Shown here in pieces: positions 6,868 to 13,258 of a DNA stretch of 17,625 nt. Each line of letters begins with the position of its first letter. The first letter of the stretch is position 1. Location: positions 1 to 17,625 of the forward strand of contig NZ_JAIWNS010000071.1 of NCBI RefSeq assembly GCF_020216685.1, written 5' to 3'. A model generated the notes under the pieces. The model saw nothing but the letters and a program-made list of their open reading frames with translations. It did not search any database and had not been told where the DNA came from. The position numbers were made by a program, and so were the translations under genes. The DNA is from Methanospirillum hungatei (GTDB taxonomy: Archaea; Halobacteriota; Methanomicrobia; Methanomicrobiales; Methanospirillaceae).

Positions 6868-8537
6868 CAGAAACCGGTATCCTCAAGTTTTTCATGCTTC
6901 TTATGCAGGTACTGCCATACCTTTTCCGATGAAATAAACCCGTCATCAAGACGATCAATGAGCTTATCGATCCTTCCAACCTCATGGAGGATACGATCCT
7001 TTTCAGGAGACTCATTTTCATCAACCAATGTGGAGATGATGGTCAATGGATTTCTGATCTGATCATTTAAGGCGCCCATATGAACCAGGTTATCTTCAAG
7101 TTGTTGGAGGAGCCGCTCCTGGTTCTGTTGAAATTCCACCTGCCTGGTGATATCACGGGCAATAATAAAAACCAGACTATTGTCGTGATATCTGATATCC
7201 CGTATGAGAATATCGAAAACGACCTGATCAGAGCTGGCCTCAGAGATATGCCCTGAAGAAACCGGAAATGACCATTCAAATCTGGTATCCGATCCCACCG
7301 GATGATCCAAGATCCGCTGAAAAAATCCATGGAGAGATGATGAATACCGCATATCAATCAGAGCTGCAAGATGAGACAGATCCTGACCGATGAATGACCC
7401 ACGATCTTTCTCAAAAATGTTTGAAAATGCCTGGTTGCAGTCCACAATTTTTGTTCCGTCTAATACACAGATGGCATCCTGCGCTTGTTCAAACAGAATT
7501 CTTATTCGCTCTTCTGCTTCTGCCAGTTCTTCCTGGGTCCGGGCAAGTTCATCCTGATGTTTCCGAAGTGATGAGGCGGTGTTATCGACTGCCTGTACCA
7601 GCGGAGTCAGCTCTGCCGGCGTATTTGGGGGAATGCGGGGTTGACAATCAGGACTTTGTGATGAATCCAGGATATTAGCAATTCCGTGGAGATGAAAAAG
7701 CAGATATCTGCGATAATAAAGAATGAGGCCGGCGAAGAAAAGACCACACAGAATGGCGGTGGTGAGGATCAAAGAGAGGATTAATGAGGATGTATAGGGA
7801 GTTCTGAATGGTATTTCAGTTTTCACAAGGTATGCAGGATTGTCCCGAATGTCTGAAATGACGCTGTATATAATGAACGTCTGACCGGTTGGATCCAATT
7901 CTGCATACGTTCCGACAATCTGAAATGGAAATACCGAATTATTAGATATCTCCATAATCCTGTCTTCATCCAGATATCTTCCAAAAATGAGATATCCTTC
8001 CTGCGGGCCGGTCTCATCACTCCGATAGATCCCTTGAACCGCGATAAGGACCGGGCCGGATTTCAGTGGGATGATCCCGGTAATCGGATCAACCAGATAA
8101 GGATCGGTAAGAAGCTCGTATCGTGAGAGCAAATCATATAAATCGTCAGGTATGGAAACTGCTGATTCTTTTTGAGGATCATACCCCTTCTGGAAGACAA
8201 CTCCCCCGGTTTTATTAATAAAGATGGCGAGATCAAGTTGTGACGCTGAAAACGTTCCTTCCTGAAGATTTGACTGGACATACTGGTCGTTTCCATTCTG
8301 GACAAACTGATAGGTATCATCCCATACCCCCCAGTCATGGGTAAATATGGAAAGGCTCTTCTCCTCCATCTTCAGGATTTGAACAACCTTTTCTGCGACT
8401 TCCGGAGCAGTTGCACGTTCTGCATCAGTAATTCCCTGCATGACCGTGAAATGCGATACCAATAATACTCCGGAGATGAGCAGAACAGAGAATATAAGAG
8501 TTGCCAGAATAAGGTGACCAAATACAGACTGTCGCAT
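6867..8537 (-). CDS. Membrane sensor: CHASE4 and PAS domains with a vestigial histidine-kinase-like end
   Basis: A 556-residue protein. TM1 is about residues 10-29. An extracytoplasmic CHASE4-like sensor (about 30-245) has the family-typical HDWGVWDDTYQFVQNGNDQY (68-86). TM2 is about 251-275. A HAMP-like/coiled-coil stretch follows (about 278-345), then a PAS domain with its C-terminal cap (about 346-470; ILFEQAQDAICVLD, then IARDITRQVEFQ). The last 85 residues resemble a kinase dimerisation domain: ALNDQIRNPLTII (489-501) matches the H-box HD-[LI]-RNPL, but Asp492 sits where the phosphorylated His should be. The protein stops at 556 with no HATPase domain, so it should not be an active histidine kinase. 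The end (GFISSEKVWQYLHKKHEK) resembles tails I recall from other Methanomicrobiales PAS proteins. It is co-transcribed with rlmH and divergent from the peroxiredoxin. Confidence 0.8.
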   Translation of the reverse strand: MRQSVFGHLILATLIFSVLLISGVLLVSHFTVMQGITDAERATAPEVAEKVVQILKMEEKSLSIFTHDWGVWDDTYQFVQNGNDQYVQSNLQEGTFSASQLDLAIFINKTGGVVFQKGYDPQKESAVSIPDDLYDLLSRYELLTDPYLVDPITGIIPLKSGPVLIAVQGIYRSDETGPQEGYLIFGRYLDEDRIMEISNNSVFPFQIVGTYAELDPTGQTFIIYSVISDIRDNPAYLVKTEIPFRTPYTSSLILSLILTTAILCGLFFAGLILYYRRYLLFHLHGIANILDSSQSPDCQPRIPPNTPAELTPLVQAVDNTASSLRKHQDELARTQEELAEAEERIRILFEQAQDAICVLDGTKIVDCNQAFSNIFEKDRGSFIGQDLSHLAALIDMRYSSSLHGFFQRILDHPVGSDTRFEWSFPVSSGHISEASSDQVVFDILIRDIRYHDNSLVFIIARDITRQVEFQQNQERLLQQLEDNLVHMGALNDQIRNPLTIISTLVDENESPEKDRILHEVGRIDKLIDRLDDGFISSEKVWQYLHKKHEKLEDTGF

Positions 8538-8558
8538 GAGGGAGGGTCTCCAGGATGA

Positions 8559-8588
8559 GTAACAATTGCTATTACATATTTTTGTTAC
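8559..8588. repeat. Inverted repeat in the divergent sensor/peroxiredoxin promoter
   Basis: GTAACAA (8559-8565) and TTGTTAC (8582-8588) are perfect inverted 7-base arms with 16 bases between them. Their centres are 23 bases apart, close to two DNA turns. The AT-rich spacer (TATTACATATT, 8570-8580) may hold TATA-like elements for one or both genes. It fits an operator for a dimeric regulator, but two 7-base arms in a 91-base gap can occur by chance. Confidence 0.4.
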
Positions 8589-8628
8589 CAGCCGTTAAGG
8601 TTATGCTGCATCACCAGAGAATGAAAGC

Positions 8629-9126
8629 ATGAGTTCAATGACAGAAAAGGAGATCAACACCGGCGACCAGGCTCCGGATTTTTCACTCCCGGATCATACC
8701 GGAACCATGCATACTGCTGTTTCATACCGGGGCTCATGGTACATCCTCTACTTTTATCCAAAAGATAACACAACGGCCTGCACCGCAGAGGCCCTGGCGT
8801 TCTCAGCAGTCTATGAAGAACTTGCAGAACTTGGAATTCCGGTTATCGGAATAAGCCCTGACACCATGGAAAGTCATAGGAAATTTATCGAAAAGCATGA
8901 TCTCAGGATAACATTACTTGCCGATGTAAACCATGAGGTCATCGAGGCATATGGGGCATGGAAACTGAAGAAGATGTACGGGAAGGAGTATATGGGTGTC
9001 GAGCGTTCAACCTTTCTTATCGATCCGAATGGAATCATCCGGGAGATATGGAGAAAGGTGAAGGTGAAAGGTCATGTTGAGGCGGTGACCAGCAGACTTC
9101 GTGAACTCAAAGCCGTCACACCTTAA
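8629..9126 (+). CDS. bcp: Bcp/PrxQ-type peroxiredoxin, 1-Cys form
   Basis: A 165-residue thiol peroxidase that reduces H2O2 or organic hydroperoxides in the cytoplasm. The peroxidatic site PxxxTxxC is present as P44-K-D-N-T48-T-A-C51, and a conserved Arg follows in GVERSTFLIDP. In most Bcp proteins the site reads TPGC. Here it is TTAC, keeping only the catalytically needed residues. C51 is the only cysteine in the protein. The resolving Cys that many Bcp proteins carry five residues later is absent (CTAEALAF), so it must be recycled by an external thiol. An in-frame ATG at 8638 is a possible alternative start, and neither has a strong Shine-Dalgarno. It is divergent from the sensor and overlaps the convergent gene by 4 bases. 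Confidence 0.9.
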   Translation: MSSMTEKEINTGDQAPDFSLPDHTGTMHTAVSYRGSWYILYFYPKDNTTACTAEALAFSAVYEELAELGIPVIGISPDTMESHRKFIEKHDLRITLLADVNHEVIEAYGAWKLKKMYGKEYMGVERSTFLIDPNGIIREIWRKVKVKGHVEAVTSRLRELKAVTP

Positions 9127-10067
9127 AAGACTTCAACCCCGTCATCCAGTGGTTCAATAAGACGCTCCCCGGTGTAGGCATTAATCTCGACTATCTTTTT
9201 CCCCTTGATCTGCCACACCGGAACATAGAGCTCACGAAGCTCCAATGAGATATTTTCCGGTTCAGGAGCCAGATTCTTCTCTTCATAGAAGATGGCATCA
9301 CCTTTTACCTGTCTTATCCTGACTCGTTTTGTCATAGAACTGATGAGATGACTGGTAATCTTCTTCTCTGCTTCCGCGTGGGATATCGAGGGCCTGGATA
9401 TCTCACTCCCTTCCGGGATCTCCCGCCGGGTAATGGTATCTCCTTCAATATCAGTAAGCGCGCCATTGATGGCATTCATCGCCCCTGAACCAGTCCCGTC
9501 AAACTGGATATTCTGATCCTTATACCCGGCACTTCCCCTGCAGGTATACTTAAACATCCAGTACGGAAGGAACCGGAGGGTAGCCACTCCGGGGATACCG
9601 GCCTTCTCCTCAGCCTCGTCGCGGTGAATACGGACCGGAAGATGAGGGATCCTGATGCCGCCTTCAGACTCGTGATGAGTCCGCGCTTTGTATGAACCAG
9701 TCTCTTCACTGCCATCAAGGGGAAGAACCAGGGTCTTTCCCAGGACCCGGGCAAGCACCGCTTCACCGGCATACATCGCAAACTCTTCCGGGTACCAGAC
9801 AATACAATTATCTGCCGTAATTGAAGGATTAAACGTCACCAGAATCTTTTCGCAGATCTTCTCTTCCTGTCCGACACGGATGGTGTACTCGGTTTCAGAG
9901 TATGAATCTGCCGCATCCGGATCATCTGAACACATGACCAGAAGATAGGTATTATTCCTGATTGCAGACAGATCCAAGGGTGCTGGTGCAGTATGGACGT
10001 CAAATCCCGCTGCCTTTAGGATGTCTGAAACTGCACGTGATGCCTTTTCCCTGGTTCGCTGCTCCAT
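9123..10067 (-). CDS. Conserved-looking protein of unknown function, two-part architecture
   Basis: I do not recognise a named family for this 314-residue protein. The N-terminal part (1-115) opens with a helix and GFDVHTAP, then strand-like YLLVMCSDD (41-49), KILVTFN (74-80) and NCIVWYPEEF (87-96), looking like an alpha/beta domain. A Glu/His-rich linker (120-150) follows. The C-terminal part has two similar units: LRFLPYWMFKYTCRG (164-178), and LYVPVWQIKGKKIVEINAYTGE (280-301) whose end resembles PepSY-like strands. There is no signal peptide or membrane helix. The frame could start seven codons earlier at TTG 10088, but ATG 10067 is preferred. It is convergent with the peroxiredoxin (4-base overlap) and divergent from the NrpR-like gene. 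Confidence 0.65.
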   Translation of the reverse strand: MEQRTREKASRAVSDILKAAGFDVHTAPAPLDLSAIRNNTYLLVMCSDDPDAADSYSETEYTIRVGQEEKICEKILVTFNPSITADNCIVWYPEEFAMYAGEAVLARVLGKTLVLPLDGSEETGSYKARTHHESEGGIRIPHLPVRIHRDEAEEKAGIPGVATLRFLPYWMFKYTCRGSAGYKDQNIQFDGTGSGAMNAINGALTDIEGDTITRREIPEGSEISRPSISHAEAEKKITSHLISSMTKRVRIRQVKGDAIFYEEKNLAPEPENISLELRELYVPVWQIKGKKIVEINAYTGERLIEPLDDGVEVF

Positions 10068-10086
10068 ACCGTACTGTATACCGTCC

Positions 10087-10106
10087 AAAAAAAGAATATT
10101 TTTCTA
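10087..10106. promoter_or_regulatory. Shared AT-rich promoter element between two divergent genes
   Basis: An A-run followed by GAATATTTTTC (10094-10104) reads as a TATA-like box on both strands. It lies about 26-36 bases before the plus-strand ATG at 10130 and about 27-37 bases before the minus-strand ATG at 10067. Both distances suit leaderless or short-leader transcripts. A single element serving both directions would make the two genes compete or be co-regulated. Confidence 0.35.
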
Positions 10107-10129
10107 TCTCCGGGCTCGTACAATGAGTC

Positions 10130-10876
10130 ATGAGTGAATTCCTCAGGTTTGTCAGTCACCAGATTGAGGATTTTGCTATGCAGGTCACATTCAACCCTGT
10201 TGAGGGTACCGGGACTGTTGTGTATAATCTCTCACTCGTGCGTATCCAAGACCTTGAGCAGACAATATCAGTGTTTCGCGCAACCTGTGAAGCAGGAGTG
10301 TCACCAAGCAGCCTTATCCGGATTCTCTATGAGGGTGAAGAACAGGATGGATTTGTGATACCAGAAAAATTCTGCGGCATCCTCACCCTGTGTAGTACAA
10401 CCCTTGACGGCCTTCTCCTCCAGCGGGGGATACCCTCCAATCCAATCGGCGGTGGTGTTATAGAAGTTGCAGAGAACATCCCCAAGCGGTTTACCCATCT
10501 GATAAAATACGAATATACTACGATAGATCCACTTCAGGTGCTGGTGTCCCAGGAGATAACATCAGTCCACCAGGTCATGAAACATGGTAACGGGAGTATT
10601 CTAGGGAATATCCGTGAATGCCATATGGAAGCGGAGGATGATGTGGAAGAGGTTCTTGATGAACTGACTGAAGGTTATTTTACCGGCATACTGGACCTGG
10701 GTCTGCCAAACACTCCCTGTCTTGGAGTGGCTGTGGATCCCCAATACATGGGACTTGCAGCTCTTGGGGGTACCAACTGGATGGCCGCACTCAGGGAGGA
10801 AGGAGTACCGGTGACCATGCAGGCAATGAAGGGTCTGTGTGACATCTCAACCATGGAATTTGTTTCACAACTCTAG
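10130..10876 (+). CDS. Stand-alone NrpR regulatory domain (DUF128) protein, NrpRII-like
   Basis: A 248-residue protein consisting almost wholly of one NrpR regulatory domain (DUF128). Strong family stretches are GILTLCSTTLDGLLLQRGIP (83-102), NPIGGGVIEV, FTHLIKYEYTTIDPLQVLVS (121-140), ILGNIRECHMEAE and DPQYMGLAALGGTNWMAA. NrpR represses nitrogen-assimilation genes in methanogens and is released by 2-oxoglutarate. Some species have one protein with a winged-helix and two such domains, while others split it into NrpRI (helix-turn-helix plus one domain) and NrpRII (domain only). No DNA-binding domain is present here, so this matches NrpRII and needs a partner encoded elsewhere. The start lacks a Shine-Dalgarno and is probably leaderless. 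Confidence 0.85.
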   Translation: MSEFLRFVSHQIEDFAMQVTFNPVEGTGTVVYNLSLVRIQDLEQTISVFRATCEAGVSPSSLIRILYEGEEQDGFVIPEKFCGILTLCSTTLDGLLLQRGIPSNPIGGGVIEVAENIPKRFTHLIKYEYTTIDPLQVLVSQEITSVHQVMKHGNGSILGNIRECHMEAEDDVEEVLDELTEGYFTGILDLGLPNTPCLGVAVDPQYMGLAALGGTNWMAALREEGVPVTMQAMKGLCDISTMEFVSQL

Positions 10877-10892
10877 AGAAAGTCATAATGCG

Positions 10893-10901
10893 TATGTTTT
10901 T
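10893..10901 (+). terminator. Weak T-tract after the NrpR-like gene
   Basis: ATGTTTTTATT lies about 20 bases after the stop at 10876 and before the next gene. It may end the NrpR transcript, or act as an AT-rich promoter element of the isomerase gene. The evidence is slight. Confidence 0.25.
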
Positions 10902-10907
10902 ATTCAT

Positions 10908-10916
10908 GAGGAGGAG
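10908..10916 (+). promoter_or_regulatory. Shine-Dalgarno of the phosphoglucose isomerase gene
   Basis: GAGGAGGAG ends 10 bases before the ATG at 10927. A closer ATG at 10917 is in another frame and leads nowhere. Confidence 0.65.
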
Positions 10917-10926
10917 ATGAAATTAC

Positions 10927-11631
10927 ATGCAGCCAATCCCACTCGTAAACCCGGATGTCAGGGACTGCTCTGAACTTCTCACGGTAATGGCAGACCCTGA
11001 CTGTAGAACCGGGGGGCCGGCATATGAGATGTTCAGGGGGCTTTATCAGAATGATCCGGATAAAAAGTGGCTGGAAGAGCACCAGATCAGGTATGATATA
11101 ACCAGGATTCCCGGACAGGTGATCTGTGGAGAGTGGATAAAAACCAAGGGTCATTATCACCAGCCTGCTCCGGACGGGTATGCATTTCCTGAGATATATG
11201 AAGTGCTGGAAGGGGAGGCACTGTACCTCCTCCAGAAGATTGATCTCTCGGATATCATCCTGGTACAGGCACGAAAAGGAGACCTTGTACTGATCCCACC
11301 CGGATATGGGCATGTCACCATCAATCCGTCAAAAGATATCCTCCTTATGGCAAATCTGGTCTCGTCTGCATTTACCAGCGAATATCTTCCTTTTGAGAAG
11401 ATGCAGGGAGCAGCATATTACCTGTTCGCCGATGGAAGACGAGAGAGGAACCCACGGTATCCGGAGACGATCCCGGAGTTGCGTGAGGTAACCTGCTATG
11501 GAAAACCGCTCCCGAAACCTTTTCCACAACAGGCACTCTACTCCTGTGTGGGAGATGAAAAGAGCCTGGCCTTTCTGAATAAACCCGGCTCGTTTTTGAA
11601 AGAGTATCAGGATCTTTATCTTTTTAAGTGA
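10927..11631 (+). CDS. pgi: Archaeal cupin-type glucose-6-phosphate isomerase
   Basis: A 234-residue member of the cupin phosphoglucose isomerase family (PF06560), unrelated to the classical enzyme. It interconverts glucose-6-phosphate and fructose-6-phosphate in archaeal sugar metabolism, here probably gluconeogenesis and glycogen. The metal-binding cupin motifs are KGHYHQP (H76, H78) with FPEIYEVLEGEA (acidic ligand probably E89), and IPPGYGHVTINPS (H129). MANLVSS and a later SEYLPFEKMQGAAYY segment also fit the family. It is longer than the Pyrococcus enzyme (about 190 residues) at both ends. A good Shine-Dalgarno supports the start. The last 16 bases overlap the 3' end of convergent nadE. 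Confidence 0.92.
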   Translation: MQPIPLVNPDVRDCSELLTVMADPDCRTGGPAYEMFRGLYQNDPDKKWLEEHQIRYDITRIPGQVICGEWIKTKGHYHQPAPDGYAFPEIYEVLEGEALYLLQKIDLSDIILVQARKGDLVLIPPGYGHVTINPSKDILLMANLVSSAFTSEYLPFEKMQGAAYYLFADGRRERNPRYPETIPELREVTCYGKPLPKPFPQQALYSCVGDEKSLAFLNKPGSFLKEYQDLYLFK

Positions 11632-12353
11632 GGTGCGGGTCGCTGTTTATGGCCTGCCCGATGAATTTTTTCCATTACCCTCTGTTCCTCAGGGCTCTTC
11701 GGTTTCCACTCCTGTTTTTCAAGGTTGGTGATGGCCTCATCAATAACCGCATAGGTCATCCCCAGTTCATCTTCATCGGTCTGATTATGCCATAGTCCTG
11801 CGGACGGGGTTTTTTCTATTATCTTTTGAGGGAGGCCAAGATGCCGTGCAAGATCCCAGACCTGAGTCTTAAGGAGGTGCATGATCGGCTGGACATCTGC
11901 CGCGTTATCACCAAACTTTGTGCAATACCCGAGGAGATATTCAGTATAATTGGAGGTCCCGCAGACCAGCCGGTTCATCTGGTTTGCATAATAATACAGG
12001 ATCGTCATTCTGGTCCTGGCCATGAGATTCCCGACCAGGTACGAACTCTCAATAAAGTCAGGCATCTTTCGGTACTGATCAATGATCGGTCCGATGGATA
12101 TCGTCATTACCGGGATATGAAGAGATTCTGCGATGAGGCGCACATCGGCAGCATCTTCTGAAGAAGTAACTGCAGAGGGGAGAAAAAACCCCTGCACCAT
12201 ATCGGGCCCCACTGCACGAACACACAGGGCTGCAGCGACCGCTGAATCGATACCGCCTGAAAGTCCGATAACAAAGCCTTTTGAAGAGCCTGATGTGAGC
12301 ACATCCTGAAGAAGCGTAATGATGGAATCCGGATCCGGAGAGTTGCCTGTCAT
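11616..12353 (-). CDS. nadE: NH3-dependent NAD synthetase
   Basis: A 245-residue enzyme amidating nicotinate adenine dinucleotide to NAD with ATP and ammonia, the last step of NAD synthesis. It belongs to the N-type ATP pyrophosphatases: the PP-loop SGGIDS is at 32-37. Further family motifs are GTSNYTEYLLGYCTKFGD (132-149), DVQPIMHLLKTQVW (153-166), and the PSAGLW with DEDELGMTY active-site lid. No glutaminase domain is present, so free ammonia is the donor, as is normal for short archaeal forms. GAGCAGGT immediately precedes the ATG. It lies 43 bases after a TtuA-like gene on the same strand, with a T-run in the gap, so it may be partly uncoupled from it. pncB of the same pathway is about 6 kb away. 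Confidence 0.95.
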   Translation of the reverse strand: MTGNSPDPDSIITLLQDVLTSGSSKGFVIGLSGGIDSAVAAALCVRAVGPDMVQGFFLPSAVTSSEDAADVRLIAESLHIPVMTISIGPIIDQYRKMPDFIESSYLVGNLMARTRMTILYYYANQMNRLVCGTSNYTEYLLGYCTKFGDNAADVQPIMHLLKTQVWDLARHLGLPQKIIEKTPSAGLWHNQTDEDELGMTYAVIDEAITNLEKQEWKPKSPEEQRVMEKIHRAGHKQRPAPHLKR

Positions 12354-12378
12354 ACCTGCTCAGTAGATTATCAGAGGA

Positions 12379-12388
12379 AGAAAAAAGA
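12379..12388 (-). terminator. T-run between the TtuA-like gene and nadE
   Basis: On the minus strand CTTTTTTCTT occurs about 10 bases after the stop of the TtuA-like gene and 25 bases before nadE. It may terminate or attenuate readthrough into nadE. Confidence 0.35.
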
Positions 12389-12396
12389 GTGCCTGA

Positions 12397-13113
12397 TCAG
12401 CCGGCCCTATGCAGATGATCTCTCTCAAGGTCACATAGGCGATCCTGGTACCTGATAAGAGAGAACGGAACGGAGGGGTGATTTCTGGTAAGAGAAGACA
12501 GGAAGGTATGAACATCAGTATCAGGATATGCCTCATTTCCGATAGGGATGTTCATATCAGGTGCAATAAGTCGCAGCTCGTCAAGAGGGATCTCACGAAA
12601 GGGCCTTAGGCATATAACCGGCGAGATGTCAGGATCATGAAGGATTGAAGTACAACTCCCCGAAAGCAAAGCGCCTAGTACCAGTTCTGCCTCTTCATCA
12701 AGCGTAGTGCATCTGACAAGACGATCTGCCCCGGCCATCCGGACACAATCCCTGATACTTCGGCCCTGTATTTCTTCTGTTCTGATGGTGATGGTTGAGG
12801 GGAGATGAGGGAAGATCTTAGAAACGTCAGGGCAATCGCACCCATTGTACAACAGAACGAGCTCCATCCCCGGCCGTGTTCCAATTACCTGGCCCAGAAT
12901 AGAGAGAAGAGATAAACAAGCCTGCCCCTCCCATATGATAGCAAGAACAGGTTTTTTCCCCAGTCCTCCATCAAGCCGGATACTTCGCTTTACTCTGACC
13001 AGAACATCAGCGGTAAGATGGACTGCGCACAGATACCGGCCTGAATACCGCTGATGAATGATGGACGGTGTCCTGCATCTTACACAGGGTTCACGGGTAT
13101 GGATCATGCTCAT
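12397..13113 (-). CDS. Degenerate TtuA/Ncs6-like protein, PP-loop lost
   Basis: A 238-residue protein with the layout of archaeal TtuA/Ncs6 tRNA 2-thiolation enzymes but without their active site. Retained: an N-terminal zinc-finger pattern C10-x2-C13 with C29-x2-H32 (PCVRCRTP, YLCAVHL), the helix TTLDEEAELVLGALLSG (136-152, compare the family's NLDDEA...LLRGD), and ICLRPFREIPLDELRLIA (167-184, compare RPLR.IPE.E). Lost: the ATP-binding SGGKDS, where AIIWEGQACLSL (58-69) now stands, the catalytic Cys pair before the LDDEA helix (only C123 remains in that shortened segment), and the C-terminal zinc finger. ATP pyrophosphatase activity is therefore unlikely, and a structural or partner role is inferred. 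It is divergent from RIO2 and upstream of nadE. Confidence 0.65.
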   Translation of the reverse strand: MSMIHTREPCVRCRTPSIIHQRYSGRYLCAVHLTADVLVRVKRSIRLDGGLGKKPVLAIIWEGQACLSLLSILGQVIGTRPGMELVLLYNGCDCPDVSKIFPHLPSTITIRTEEIQGRSIRDCVRMAGADRLVRCTTLDEEAELVLGALLSGSCTSILHDPDISPVICLRPFREIPLDELRLIAPDMNIPIGNEAYPDTDVHTFLSSLTRNHPSVPFSLIRYQDRLCDLERDHLHRAG

Positions 13114-13221
13114 AGAATGGTATCCAAAATTTCTGATCGTCTATTACAGGTTTTCCTGCGATCAGCATGAACTCTTGGACAAATCTTTCGAATCTGGTGG
13201 CAAATTTAGATCTGATACGAT

Positions 13222-13254
13222 GCACTATAACATACCCGGATTATAAAAATATAT
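13222..13254 (+). promoter_or_regulatory. AT-rich promoter region of the RIO2 gene
   Basis: CTATAACATA (13224-13233) lies about 26-35 bases before the ATG at 13259. TTATAAAAATATAT (13241-13254) lies directly before it. There is no Shine-Dalgarno. The upstream box fits a leaderless transcript starting near the ATG. The second, more TATA-like run is too close unless transcription begins inside the reading frame. Confidence 0.4.
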
Positions 13255-13258
13255 GTAA

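Noticed and set aside
13133..13165. Inverted repeat CTGATCG / CGATCAG between the TtuA-like and RIO2 genes
   Set aside because: The arms are 7 bases with a 19-base spacer in a 145-base gap. This is expected by chance about as often as not, and it has no clear relation to either promoter.
13058..13246. 62-codon plus-strand frame before RIO2
   Set aside because: It lies partly over the TtuA-like gene and partly over the promoter region, and the sequence looks like chance coding.
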